Part shown: one piece after another, positions 54,601 to 62,684 of the stretch
Layout of the letters: every line of letters begins with the position of its first letter
How positions within the stretch are numbered: the first letter of the stretch is position 1
From: Lachnospiraceae bacterium
Lineage (GTDB): Bacteria > Bacillota > Clostridia > Lachnospirales > Lachnospiraceae
DNA length: 64,000 bases
Assembly (NCBI GenBank): GCA_910575105.1
Contig: CAJTDK010000007.1
Span: 124,001-188,000 of the forward strand
Direction: 5' to 3'
Notes under the pieces: model-generated
The model's database searches: none
What the model saw: the letters and a program-made list of their open reading frames with translations, nothing else
What the model was told of the DNA's origin: nothing
Translations under genes and position numbers: made by a program

Positions 54601-56790
54601 TTAGTTTACATATTGCTGTATGAGCGGCCAGACATCGGACGATTCCTGACCCAGCGCCCACGCCGCACTTCCTGCAAGGCCGTATTCCTTCATAAGCTTT
54701 AGCTTCGGCTCTAAGGACTTCACGTCTTCAAGCCAGATTTTATACGTAGTCTCCCCGTCTGTCCATGTTGCAAAATTCTGTTTTGTCTCCTCATCCCAGG
54801 TAATCTCTGCCCCGGCTGCCTCGACCTTTTCCTTCGCTCTGGACATACCGTACGCCTCACTCTTTACGGAAGTCGCATACTGTTCTGCTTCCGTACCCTT
54901 ATCCTTCGCAAGCTGCTCCTGGGTCTTGGGCTTCTCACTCCACAGGCGGGTAAAGAACGGAATACCGCTGATCACCTTCTCAGCCGGCACTTCTTTCAGC
55001 GTCTCCTCAATTCCTTCCTGGACAAAATTATAGGAAGACACCGAGCCGGCCTCCGGAGAGCCGCCGTAATGCTCATCATATCCCATGATGATGATATAAT
55101 CGGCAAATACGCCCTGCTCCTTACGGTTATACTGCATATTGTAATCCTTCGGCACATAGTTGTCCACGGATAATACCAGCGCACTCTGCCTGCACTTTAC
55201 CGACAGCTCACGGATAAACTGGATATAGTGCTCTCCGCACTCCTCCGAAACCTTTTCAAAGTCTACATTAATACCCGCGATATTCGTCTGCAGCGCATCA
55301 GAAATCAACTGGTTGATCAGCTTCTCACGCTTTGATGTTGAGCTTAAAAGCTCGTAGGTCTCACTCTGGGAATTAATCCCTCCGTCAAAATCTCTTACGG
55401 TAGCCCATACGTCCACCTTCAACTGGCGCGCCTTTTCCACATAATCCGAAGAGGAAAGGGATTCCAGGTCACCGTCCGTATTCTTCACATGATACCACGT
55501 CGGCGCGATCGTCGTGAGGCCTTTCGTACTCGCGATCTTGTCAAGTACATTATTATTCGCCTCCCGGTTCGTCACGTTATGCCATACCAGATTGATGGTA
55601 TAATCATGGGAAATATTTGTATACTTTGGTTCGTCAAAATCTCTGGTTATCTTCTTCTTCTCGGTATCCTTAAGCGCGCTGCTCTTGACATAGCCGATGA
55701 ATCCGTCTTTTGTACGGACTTTTTTCCAGTTTTCCTCCTCTTCGAGGACAACAACCTCATCCTTTTTGCTGACTTCTGACAGGACAGGACTTTTTACTCC
55801 GCCCCGGTAACGCACCTGTGTATTCTTCTTCACCTGCGCGACCGGAGTCTCTCCCCAATCACTGACGATCATCACACGGCTCGGCTTGTCATATACCGCA
55901 AAATCAATATTCGTATACTGCTGAATAAAATCAAGAGCTATATATGCTGTGCTTCCTTCTGTTTTTAAAATGACATAATCTTCACTGTTCTTATCGTTTG
56001 ATACCATGTAATCCTTACTGCCAACCTCGACAGTCACGATATCCTTAGGCAGTGTATAAAGAAGCTTATTTTCATTAGGATCCCAGTAAAACCGGTTGCT
56101 GATATGATCACGTACCGTTTCATATTGAATATAGGCTTTCCCTTCGGAAATCATCCCATGAGGTTCCGTAATCTCATTGTTTATTGTAATAGCAAGCTGT
56201 CCTTCCTCTTCTATTCCATAATATTCTTCCAAGTCCGCTTTTTCTTTGGACGGGCTGTATTTCTTCCATAAAAATGCACCCACCACTGCAGCTATCAGCA
56301 ATATAACAAAAAGACACATCTTCAGTATGAGCGTGATCTTTCTTCTTCTCCGACTCTGCCTTCTTCTCGCCTGCCTGCCTCTGCCTGACGGACGGCGCTG
56401 CCTGCTTCTGGTCGGAGCATCGCTTCCCTCCGGCCGCCTGCGTCTCGCTGCACCGGCGTCTTCTAAGCGCCTGCGCCTTGCCGTACCGGCGTCTTCAGCA
56501 GTCCGCTGCCTAACTGTACCTGCATCTTCAGCGGCCCGGCGTCTTACACCCTGGCTTCCTGTCAGCCTTCGCTCGGCAGGCTGTTCTCCCGATATCCTTC
56601 GTTCGGCAGGCTGCTCTCCCGGTATCCTTCGTTCGGCAGGCTGCTCTCCCGGTATTCTCCTTCTGACTGCCCTTTGTCCAGGCATCGTTCTTTTAACCGC
56701 TGGTTTCTCTCCTGATATACCAATATTTTCAGAAATATCTTTCGTCGGCTGATTCGAATCTGTGCGGCCAATCTTCTCGTTTTCTTCCAT
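54601..56790 (-). CDS. GH18 spore-type glycosidase with repeat-rich cytoplasmic tail (YaaH-like)
   Basis: Single-pass membrane protein of 729 residues. The N-terminal 150 residues are cytoplasmic and very Arg-rich, with three 10-residue repeats of RRIPGEQPAE type (44-75) and 11-residue repeats of RRRLEDAGAA type (86-120). A transmembrane helix follows (152-175), then a copper-amine-oxidase-like stalk (about 190-310), an SH3 domain (about 325-390; GFIGYVKSSALKD) and a GH18 barrel with catalytic IAGINVDFEKV. Relatives degrade spore cortex or peptidoglycan. AGGAGG precedes ATG at 56790. It sits just upstream of cwlD in transcription order. Confidence 0.88.
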   Translation of the reverse strand: MEENEKIGRTDSNQPTKDISENIGISGEKPAVKRTMPGQRAVRRRIPGEQPAERRIPGEQPAERRISGEQPAERRLTGSQGVRRRAAEDAGTVRQRTAEDAGTARRRRLEDAGAARRRRPEGSDAPTRSRQRRPSGRGRQARRRQSRRRRKITLILKMCLFVILLIAAVVGAFLWKKYSPSKEKADLEEYYGIEEEGQLAITINNEITEPHGMISEGKAYIQYETVRDHISNRFYWDPNENKLLYTLPKDIVTVEVGSKDYMVSNDKNSEDYVILKTEGSTAYIALDFIQQYTNIDFAVYDKPSRVMIVSDWGETPVAQVKKNTQVRYRGGVKSPVLSEVSKKDEVVVLEEEENWKKVRTKDGFIGYVKSSALKDTEKKKITRDFDEPKYTNISHDYTINLVWHNVTNREANNNVLDKIASTKGLTTIAPTWYHVKNTDGDLESLSSSDYVEKARQLKVDVWATVRDFDGGINSQSETYELLSSTSKREKLINQLISDALQTNIAGINVDFEKVSEECGEHYIQFIRELSVKCRQSALVLSVDNYVPKDYNMQYNRKEQGVFADYIIIMGYDEHYGGSPEAGSVSSYNFVQEGIEETLKEVPAEKVISGIPFFTRLWSEKPKTQEQLAKDKGTEAEQYATSVKSEAYGMSRAKEKVEAAGAEITWDEETKQNFATWTDGETTYKIWLEDVKSLEPKLKLMKEYGLAGSAAWALGQESSDVWPLIQQYVN
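56571..56660 (-). repeat. 30-bp tandem repeat in the GH18 gene
   Basis: Three adjacent 30-bp units (56571-56600, 56601-56630, 56631-56660) differ at only a few positions and encode the decapeptide repeats. They are a likely site of slippage. Confidence 0.85.
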
Positions 56791-56885
56791 GCTGCACCTC
56801 CTACTCGAACCTATTATAACAATAATTGTTTATTACGTCATTATTTATTTCGACATTTTTCTTATTATTTGAGGGGTATTTACGT

Positions 56886-57110
56886 TCACTCTGACATATT
56901 TATATCCGTAAAACACAGCTCTTTGATATCTCCCTTCTCATTCATCACATAATCCCGCATATAATTCGAATCTTCCCGCAGAATATATGCCTGTACCACC
57001 TGCATAGGACTGGCTGCAAAACCATTCAGTGTAATATCCACTCCTTTCTTCTCATATCCGTTCAGCTCCGTAAAGAGATTCTTCACATCCTTTTTTTCAT
57101 ACCCGCTCAT
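56886..57110 (-). CDS. Small protein, function unknown
   Basis: A 74-residue protein, MSGYEKKDVKNLFTELNGYE..., with a strong GAGGAGGAAAG ribosome binding site directly before ATG at 57110. It is hydrophilic, has one cysteine and no membrane segment or signal peptide. Internal similarity is visible between SGYEKKDVK and NGYEKKGVD near residues 2 and 17. I do not recognise a family. It lies alone between the GH18 gene and mecA, and the 447 nt to its right (57111-57557) contain only the mecA promoter region. Confidence 0.6.
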   Translation of the reverse strand: MSGYEKKDVKNLFTELNGYEKKGVDITLNGFAASPMQVVQAYILREDSNYMRDYVMNEKGDIKELCFTDINMSE

Positions 57111-57503
57111 CTTTCCTCCTCCTCAATGCATCGCGATGATAACCACATCCGTTCCTACATATATTAAAACCAGAAGAAAACTGCTGTGATACATTTTCTT
57201 ACTATAGAATTGTCTAAAAGATAGTCTGCATTGTATATGTCTTTTATTTTAGCATGATTATTTTCTGTAACTGTTATCTTTGTGATATTTATGTCGATAT
57301 GACATCTTTGATTGTTTACTGATTTTCAAATTGATAGCATAAAGATATTACATTGAGAAAAAGTAAATTCGTAAAATTCTCCCTCCTTTGTTCTAAGAAC
57401 GTGGCTACCAGGGAAAACTATCTTTTAGTGTTTTTATTATATCCGATAAAAACCGACAGCGCAAGTATTTTTTTATTTTATACTTATTTTATGAAACCTA
57501 TTG

Positions 57504-57533
57504 TTGAACATTCTGCATCCCCTATGCTATACT
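57504..57533 (+). promoter_or_regulatory. Promoter of mecA
   Basis: TTGAAC (57504-57509), an 18-nt spacer and TATACT (57528-57533), 24 nt before the start codon. Confidence 0.6.
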
Positions 57534-57557
57534 AAATTAGGAAGGAAGTGATAAATT

Positions 57558-58295
57558 ATGAAGATTGAGAAAATCAACGATAATCAGATACGCTGTACCC
57601 TAACACGAACTGATTTAGCTGAACGTCAGCTTCAATTAAGCGAACTGGCATATGGAACAGAAAAAGCAAGATCACTTTTCCATGACATGATGCAACAGGC
57701 AGCATACGAATTCGGCTTCGAGGCAGAAGATATTCCTCTGATGATTGAGGCTATTCCTGCTTCCTCCGATTCGATCGTACTGATAATTACTAAAGTCGAA
57801 GACCCAGACGAACTTGATACCCGGTTTTCAAAATTTGCACCTTCTCCGTCCGACGATTCCGGGCAAAAAAAATATGAAGCTCTTGATAAGCTTGAAGGGG
57901 CCGAAACCCTGTTAAATCTTCTGGGAAAAGTGAAAGAAAAGATGGAAGCTGTGAAGCAGTCCTCTGCTTCTGACAAACAGCCTGCAAAAGAAGAAGGCAC
58001 AGTGACCCTCCGCCTGTTTTCATTCTCAGCCATGGAACATGTACTGCAGGCAGCGCAGCTGCTCGGTGGTATGTATCATGGTTCCAACTCCCTTTATAAA
58101 GATACTGCGGAGAATGTATACATTCTTGCGATCATGCAGAGCGACCATTCGATCAATGACTTCAACCGGATCTGTAACATGCTCACAGAATTCGGTACGC
58201 TGGAGAAATCCTCCGGTGCCTCTTTAGCATTCCTCGAGGAGCATTGTGAGTCTCTGCTGTCTAATGATGCCATCCAGCAGTTATCTGCAATTTAA
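57558..58295 (+). CDS. mecA: Adaptor protein MecA
   Basis: This 245-residue cytoplasmic adaptor delivers substrates to the ClpC ATPase. It has the N-terminal MKIEKINDNQIRCTLTRTDL substrate-binding domain, an acidic/Lys-rich linker (about 85-145), and a C-terminal ClpC-binding domain (TLRLFSFSAMEHVLQAAQLL). The start has GGAAGGAAG at a suitable distance. It is monocistronic and is followed by a strong terminator. Confidence 0.93.
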   Translation: MKIEKINDNQIRCTLTRTDLAERQLQLSELAYGTEKARSLFHDMMQQAAYEFGFEAEDIPLMIEAIPASSDSIVLIITKVEDPDELDTRFSKFAPSPSDDSGQKKYEALDKLEGAETLLNLLGKVKEKMEAVKQSSASDKQPAKEEGTVTLRLFSFSAMEHVLQAAQLLGGMYHGSNSLYKDTAENVYILAIMQSDHSINDFNRICNMLTEFGTLEKSSGASLAFLEEHCESLLSNDAIQQLSAI

Positions 58296-58306
58296 GATCT
58301 GTTTAA

Positions 58307-58337
58307 AAAATGCTTCGGAAAACATGTCCGAAGCATT
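58307..58337 (+). terminator. Terminator of mecA
   Basis: A 12-bp perfect stem (58307-58318 with 58326-58337) with a T run at its right end. It lies between the convergent mecA and DUF1858 genes and could serve both. Confidence 0.85.
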
Positions 58338-58348
58338 TTTGGTCTGCC

Positions 58349-58573
58349 TTATTCTCCTAATACAGCGCCGATAGTCGCATTAAGCTTTGCTATCAGAAGA
58401 TCCGGGTCTACACCATGTCCCATCGCGCCCTGCTCGATAGATTCCATCTGGGAATGCGGACATCCGATGCAGCCCATCCCTGCTTCCATAAGATCATCAA
58501 CAATCTTTGGACACTTCTCATAATATGTCATAAGCAGTTCACCAAAAGTCATATCTTTAGAAACATGTGCCAT
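58349..58573 (-). CDS. DUF1858 domain protein
   Basis: This 74-residue protein starts MAHVSKDMTFGELLMTYYEK and has CIGCPHSQMESIEQG, the CxxC core of DUF1858, a small helical domain often fused to hybrid-cluster or ferredoxin-like proteins. It may bind a metal or a small ligand; the function is unknown. ATG at 58573 has AGGAGG upstream, so the longer frame to 58594 is not used. Confidence 0.88.
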   Translation of the reverse strand: MAHVSKDMTFGELLMTYYEKCPKIVDDLMEAGMGCIGCPHSQMESIEQGAMGHGVDPDLLIAKLNATIGAVLGE

Positions 58574-58606
58574 ATATGACACCTCCTTTTCCATTCAGTA
58601 TTATTT

Positions 58607-58635
58607 ATTATAGCTACTTTTATCCATTGTGTAAA
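58607..58635 (-). promoter_or_regulatory. Promoter of the DUF1858 gene
   Basis: On the minus strand TTTACA (58630-58635), a 17-nt spacer and TATAAT (58607-58612), 33 nt before the start codon. Confidence 0.7.
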
Positions 58636-58785
58636 CATTTTCATGCAATTTATTCTCAATATTTGACTTCTTAAAAGTCAATATTTTCCCGGATATTTTT
58701 GTTCAAAAACCGATTTTTATTATAACTCCACAAAACGTCCGTTCTTTTTTTGCCCCAAATAATCCACCGTATTTTCACCTTTTTA

Positions 58786-58865
58786 TGTGGATAATGTGGA
58801 TAAATTTTAGCAAACATCATTTTTTCCACCTTTTTTAATGGTTTTTGTGTGGATAACTTGGATAA
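58786..58865 (+). other. Cluster of DnaA-box sequences in AT-rich DNA
   Basis: Perfect TGTGGATAA nonamers (complement of TTATCCACA) lie at 58786-58794, 58795-58803 and 58848-58856, and a one-mismatch copy CTTGGATAA at 58857-58865. They form two directly abutting pairs. The flanking DNA (58640-58930) is very AT-rich. This gene-free region, 58636-59059, also carries the terminator at 58991-59022. Confidence 0.6.
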
Positions 58866-58930
58866 GTGCTTTTTTTTATTTCAAACTTTTTTTTACAATT
58901 TTGTACAATTTGTACATTATGCAGAATGCA

Positions 58931-58957
58931 TGCTGCTCCCCGCTCCGTAACCAGTAC
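58931..58957. repeat. Short dispersed repeat, copy 3
   Basis: A 27-nt sequence with CTCCGTAACCAGTA related to the palindromes at 41822-41846 and 5849-5870. Confidence 0.3.
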
Positions 58958-58990
58958 ATTATTTTTTGTTTTTTCATCGCCGAAAAAAAA

Positions 58991-59022
58991 TTCAGGACAG
59001 GGTAATCTTTCCCCATCCTGAA
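58991..59022 (-). terminator. Terminator of the NlpC/P60 gene
   Basis: TTCAGGA / TCCTGAA stem with a large partly pairing loop, followed on the minus strand by eight T. It is 38 nt beyond the stop of the 59060-60037 gene. Confidence 0.75.
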
Positions 59023-59059
59023 CTTTGCTGCCGACCGGCTGTATCTTTCCCGGACTGCC

Positions 59060-60037
59060 CTACAATATTCTTCTCACCGTAATGATATTCGTATAAGTGG
59101 CCGACAATACCCCTATGCCTTTCGAGCTGTTTATAGCGTTGACGATCTGACCGTCCCCCATATAGATCCCTACATGACCGTCATAACAGATCACATCGCC
59201 TGGAGCAGCCTCGCTGTAGCTTACTCCTTTTCCTGCTCCGCGCATCTGGCCCGAAGTTCTTGGCAGGCTTACGCCAAAGTGCTTATATACTGACTGCACA
59301 AAGCCGGAGCAATCCGCTCCGTTTGTCAGGCTCGTACCGCCCCAGACATAAGGATTTCCGATAAACTGGCAGGCATAGTCAACTACTGCTTGTCCCGACC
59401 CGCCCTTTTCTTTTGCTTCTTCTTCGGCCTTCTTACGCTCTTCTTCCTCCTTCTTACGTGCTTCCTCGGCTTCCTTTTTTAGTCTTTCTTCCTCTTCTTC
59501 TTTTGATTCTGCAAATTCAAATATCTGCTCTAGTTCCTCTAAAACCTCTTCTTTTTCAGGATTTTCTTTTTTTGACTTTTTTTTCTTCTGCGTTTTTTCC
59601 TGCTTTTTCTTTACGATCTTCTGTGCTTTTTCTTCTGCTTTTCTTCCTACGGTAATATATTCAGAATATACATAACCGGTAACACTGCCTGACTGCACTT
59701 TCGTCCATTCGCCCACCGGTCCCATAATCCTGGCCGCGTCATCGGGGTATAGCTTACCTACCCACTCACTTTCCGTTGTAGGTTCACTTCTTATATAAAG
59801 GAATGTCTCTACATCGGCAAATGCCATATCTAAATACTCGCCCTTCTCTGTCGGTACCAGATATTCTTCAATCTCTATTTTTTTCCCTGAAGAATAACAG
59901 TCATCTAGTACCCCCTCAATTCCAACACTCGGCAGCCCATCATCATGCGTATCCGCCGCTTTCGCCGTCATAGGAAGCAACATGGCGGCTCCTGAAAAAG
60001 TAACTAAGAACAATCCTTTCTTAAGATTAGAATACAT
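59060..60037 (-). CDS. Secreted NlpC/P60 cell-wall endopeptidase with SH3 domain
   Basis: Exported hydrolase of 325 residues. A signal peptide (1-28, ending AKAAD) precedes a bacterial SH3 domain (about 60-130; FLYIRSEPTTESEWVGKLY). A Lys/Glu-rich coiled coil (about 132-212) separates it from the C40 catalytic domain with the nucleophile in NGADCSGFVQSVY and the histidine in YDGHVGIYMGDG. It cleaves D-Glu-DAP type peptide bonds in peptidoglycan. AAAGGAGG precedes ATG at 60037. A strong promoter and a WalR-like box lie upstream. Confidence 0.93.
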   Translation of the reverse strand: MYSNLKKGLFLVTFSGAAMLLPMTAKAADTHDDGLPSVGIEGVLDDCYSSGKKIEIEEYLVPTEKGEYLDMAFADVETFLYIRSEPTTESEWVGKLYPDDAARIMGPVGEWTKVQSGSVTGYVYSEYITVGRKAEEKAQKIVKKKQEKTQKKKKSKKENPEKEEVLEELEQIFEFAESKEEEEERLKKEAEEARKKEEEERKKAEEEAKEKGGSGQAVVDYACQFIGNPYVWGGTSLTNGADCSGFVQSVYKHFGVSLPRTSGQMRGAGKGVSYSEAAPGDVICYDGHVGIYMGDGQIVNAINSSKGIGVLSATYTNIITVRRIL

Positions 60038-60073
60038 AAATAACCTCCTTTATGTTTTCTTATCTTTTGTAAA

Positions 60074-60133
60074 TGTTACAGAATTGTTACATGCGTTACG
60101 CACTAATTATAACATGGCATTTTAACCTGTCAA
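60074..60133 (-). promoter_or_regulatory. Promoter and WalR-like box of the NlpC/P60 gene
   Basis: On the minus strand TTGACA (60128-60133), a 16-nt spacer and TATAAT (60106-60111). Just inside the predicted transcript, 60074-60090 reads TGTTACAGAATTGTTAC on the plus strand, which fits the WalR consensus TGTWAH-N5-TGTWAH. A second TGTTAC pair with 4-nt spacing lies at about 60207-60222. Confidence 0.55.
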
Positions 60134-60238
60134 GCGTATAAATCAATATTTTATCGACATTTTTTTCCAATTCTTCCGATAAAACATCTCTTGTTATGTT
60201 GTAATTTGTTACAAATTGTTACATGCAAAAATATAATG

Positions 60239-60295
60239 TTGACAAATTTATCCCTTCAATGTATGCTAATTATAGTAATTATTATTATTATTATT
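60239..60295 (+). promoter_or_regulatory. Promoter and candidate autoregulatory site of the PerR/Fur gene
   Basis: TTGACA (60239-60244), a 17-nt spacer and TATGCT (60262-60267), then AATTATAGTAATT, a palindrome within an ATT-repeat stretch reaching 60295. A Fur/PerR-type operator would be expected here. Confidence 0.55.
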
Positions 60296-60311
60296 TGAAG
60301 GGGGATTGCGT

Positions 60312-60713
60312 ATGGCTACTTTAAAATACAGCCGCCAAAGAGCCTCTATTAAAGAATTTCTCTTAAAAACACATGAGCATCCGACTGCTGATACCGTATA
60401 TCTCCACGTAAAAGAGGAGTTTCCTAACATCAGCCTCGGCACGGTATACCGTAATCTCAATCTTCTTTCCGCCATGGGCGAAGCGCAGAAAATACCGACC
60501 CCTAACGGAGGGGACCGCTTCGACGGCCGCACGGACTTCCATTACCATGTAATCTGCAATTCCTGCGGCAATGTATCTGACTTAGAGCTTTCGCCTGTAC
60601 ACATAGATGAGATCAATCAGCTTGCCAACCGCCATTTTAACGGACAGGTGGATTCGCATTCCATGATCTTTCACGGGTTATGCCCTCACTGTCTTTGCAA
60701 GAAAATAAAATAA
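60312..60713 (+). CDS. Fur-family regulator, PerR-like
   Basis: This 133-residue metalloregulator has a winged helix (about 15-75; TADTVYLHVKEEFPNISLGTVYRNLNLL), the metal site DFHYHVICNSCGNV and a C-terminal CPHCLC pair forming the structural zinc site. The short length and the rubrerythrin gene immediately downstream favour PerR (peroxide sensing) over Fur, but this is inference. ATG at 60312 follows AGGGGG at 7 nt. Confidence 0.9.
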   Translation: MATLKYSRQRASIKEFLLKTHEHPTADTVYLHVKEEFPNISLGTVYRNLNLLSAMGEAQKIPTPNGGDRFDGRTDFHYHVICNSCGNVSDLELSPVHIDEINQLANRHFNGQVDSHSMIFHGLCPHCLCKKIK

Positions 60714-60735
60714 ATATAAACTTGCAAATTGACGA

Positions 60736-60793
60736 TTGACAAGCAGTATCAACTGTGATAATTTAATATCAGTAACTATTACTGATATTAAAT
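60736..60793 (+). promoter_or_regulatory. Rubrerythrin promoter with large palindromic operator
   Basis: TTGACA lies at 60736-60741, with a -10 candidate TAATTT at 60759-60764 (17-nt spacer) or GATAAT at 60757-60762. Overlapping it, 60761-60793 is a perfect inverted repeat with 15-bp arms and a 3-nt centre. This placement suits repression by the PerR-like protein encoded upstream. Confidence 0.65.
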
Positions 60794-60825
60794 AATATTT
60801 TATAAAAGAAAAGGAGAAAAAAACT

Positions 60826-61368
60826 ATGAAAAAATTTGTATGTAGCGTTTGCGGTTATGTTCACGAGGGAGATGCAGCACCGGAGAAATGTCCACAGTGC
60901 GGCGTTGGCGCTGACAAGTTCACTGAGCAGTCAGAGGGCTTAAGCTGGGCTGCAGAGCATGTTGTAGGCGTAGCGCAGGGTGTGAGCGAGGATATCATCG
61001 AAGATTTAAGAGCTAACTTCAACGGAGAGTGCTCAGAGGTTGGTATGTACCTTGCTATGGCAAGAGTTGCCCATAGAGAAGGATATCCGGAGATCGGTTT
61101 ATACTGGGAGAAAGCTGCTTACGAAGAGGCTGAGCACGCTGCCAAATTTGCAGAGCTTTTAGGCGAGGTAGTGACAGACAGCACAAAGAAGAATCTTGAG
61201 ATGAGAGTCGCTGCAGAGAATGGCGCTACAGCAGGTAAGTTCGACCTTGCAAAGAGAGCTAAGGCTGCTAACCTTGACGCTATCCACGATACCGTGCATG
61301 AGATGGCAAGGGATGAGGCAAGACATGGAAAAGCTTTCGAAGGCTTATTGAAGAGATATTTTGGCTAA
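60826..61368 (+). CDS. Rubrerythrin (N-terminal rubredoxin type)
   Basis: Peroxide-reducing non-haem iron protein of 180 residues. The rubredoxin-like domain is at the N-terminus ([21 protein letters not shown], 1-35) and the ferritin-like diiron domain follows (about 45-180) with [33 protein letters not shown] and [13 protein letters not shown]. The reverse domain order is common in Clostridia. Codon use is strongly biased (GCT, AAG, GAG), consistent with high expression. AAGGAG precedes ATG at 60826. Its 3' end is duplicated 1.4 kb downstream. Confidence 0.96.
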   Translation: MKKFVCSVCGYVHEGDAAPEKCPQCGVGADKFTEQSEGLSWAAEHVVGVAQGVSEDIIEDLRANFNGECSEVGMYLAMARVAHREGYPEIGLYWEKAAYEEAEHAAKFAELLGEVVTDSTKKNLEMRVAAENGATAGKFDLAKRAKAANLDAIHDTVHEMARDEARHGKAFEGLLKRYFG

Positions 61369-61522
61369 TCTTAATGCCTGTAAAATCAAGGAAAAATGGT
61401 ATATTAAGGGGATCGGCTCTTTGGGGCTGATCCTTTTTTGGGCTTTTTCGGCTGTGCAAATAGCGGTGTAAGGTTCTGGGCGAATTGGATAAGCTGTGTA
61501 ATAAAAAACTGTGTAACCAAAA
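61252..61522 (+). repeat. Direct repeat 1: rubrerythrin 3' end and following sequence
   Basis: The last 117 bases of the rubrerythrin gene plus about 150 bases beyond are repeated, with several mismatches and small gaps, at 62685-62957. The two copies flank the DUF4258/YgiT gene pair. Confidence 0.85.
61410..61433 (+). terminator. Terminator of rubrerythrin
   Basis: Ten-bp stem (61410-61419 with 61424-61433, two G-U pairs) and a T6 tail. A diverged copy exists in the second direct repeat near 62850-62873. The stretch to 61928 contains no other gene; two weak minus-strand frames there do not look coding. Confidence 0.75.
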
Positions 61523-61928
61523 GGCAAGAAAAGAGCCCTCTTTCGAAAGCTCAAACGGTAAACTTCTTATCCATTTTGTTTTTCCGCGCTTTTAATACAA
61601 TTCGTGCCAGTTCTCGTAATGCACACACCTACTATAGCACAATCAAAGAATTGATAATTCGCCCTCCTGGGAATTTGCAATACTATACTTACTATAAGTA
61701 TTAGAAAAATTGAAAAGGTACAATAACTGATGTTATTATTAGAAAATGCATTTTACCTTGTTTTTTACTGTGAAGGCCAATATAATAAATATAAATAGTA
61801 GCAATTGTTAAGAATATAGAACATTTCCCATATTGAGCGTCTACCTGCCCATTTTATAAGAATATGCAAAAAAGTGTAATGTACAAAAAGGAGGAGCCCC
61901 TAATTCCTAATAAAAGAGGAGGAACAAC

Positions 61929-62240
61929 ATGAATATAGAAATTATCCAGAGCCTATATCGTACTGCAAAAATAAAATGGTCTACACATTGCCTTGAACGT
62001 ATGCAGGAAAGAGATATAAGCATAGATGATATCAGTAACTGTATTATGTCTGGTGAAATCATAGAAGATTATCCTGATGATTTTCCACATCCAAGTTGTT
62101 TAATATTTGGCTATACTATTCGTCATAAAGTATTGCATATTGTTGTTGGCTCTGATGGCGAAGTCCTTCATATTATAACAGCATATTATCCAAACACTAT
62201 AAAGTTTATGGAAGATTTAAAGACAAGGAGGAATAAATAG
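61929..62240 (+). CDS. DUF4258 protein, probable toxin of a toxin-antitoxin pair
   Basis: This 103-residue protein has the DUF4258 hallmarks: WSTHCLERMQERDIS, EIIEDYPDDFPHPSCLIFGY and LHIVVGSDGEVLHIITAYYP. Such RelE/BrnT-like folds are often ribonuclease toxins. GAGGAGG precedes ATG at 61929. The next gene encodes a YgiT-type zinc-finger protein, the usual antitoxin partner, beginning directly after its stop. AT content is higher than in the surrounding housekeeping genes, consistent with acquisition. Confidence 0.85.
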   Translation: MNIEIIQSLYRTAKIKWSTHCLERMQERDISIDDISNCIMSGEIIEDYPDDFPHPSCLIFGYTIRHKVLHIVVGSDGEVLHIITAYYPNTIKFMEDLKTRRNK

Positions 62241-62468
62241 ATGTGTATGTATTGTAAATGTAATGATTTAATCGAATCAACCACGACCCATGTAGTAAAT
62301 TATAAGGGATGTGTGATTATCGTGAAAAATGTCCCCTGTGAAGAGTGTGAGCAGTGCGGCGCAAAATATTATTCAGATGAAACAGCACGACAGTTAGAGA
62401 AGTTAGTGAACACAGCCAAACAGCTTATGCAGGAGATCTCAGTAATCAATTATACGAAGGTTGCATAG
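62241..62468 (+). CDS. YgiT-type zinc-finger protein, probable antitoxin
   Basis: This 75-residue protein has N-terminal CMYCKC and central CEECEQCGAKYY cysteine pairs forming the YgiT/MqsA-type zinc finger, then a short helix (ETARQLEKLVNTAKQLM). It lacks the C-terminal Xre-type DNA-binding domain of full MqsA. ATG abuts the stop of the DUF4258 gene; AGGAGG lies in that gene's 3' end, so translation is coupled. The toxin-first order matches MqsRA-like modules. Confidence 0.82.
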   Translation: MCMYCKCNDLIESTTTHVVNYKGCVIIVKNVPCEECEQCGAKYYSDETARQLEKLVNTAKQLMQEISVINYTKVA

Positions 62469-62684
62469 CTTGATGATTAAGAGGTATTTCGGTATCTCTT
62501 TTTCTATATATTCATATTAAAAATGCGAGAAAGTGAATTTACAAAAACATTATATCCCACAAAAATGAACTTATAAAAATCAGGTGTGAACAGCCGACAA
62601 CAATACTTACTCAAAAATCTATAAATTGTGAATACTATACCTCTTTAACAAATCCTCAGAAGCCTTGTCATGTCTGCCCCCGCT

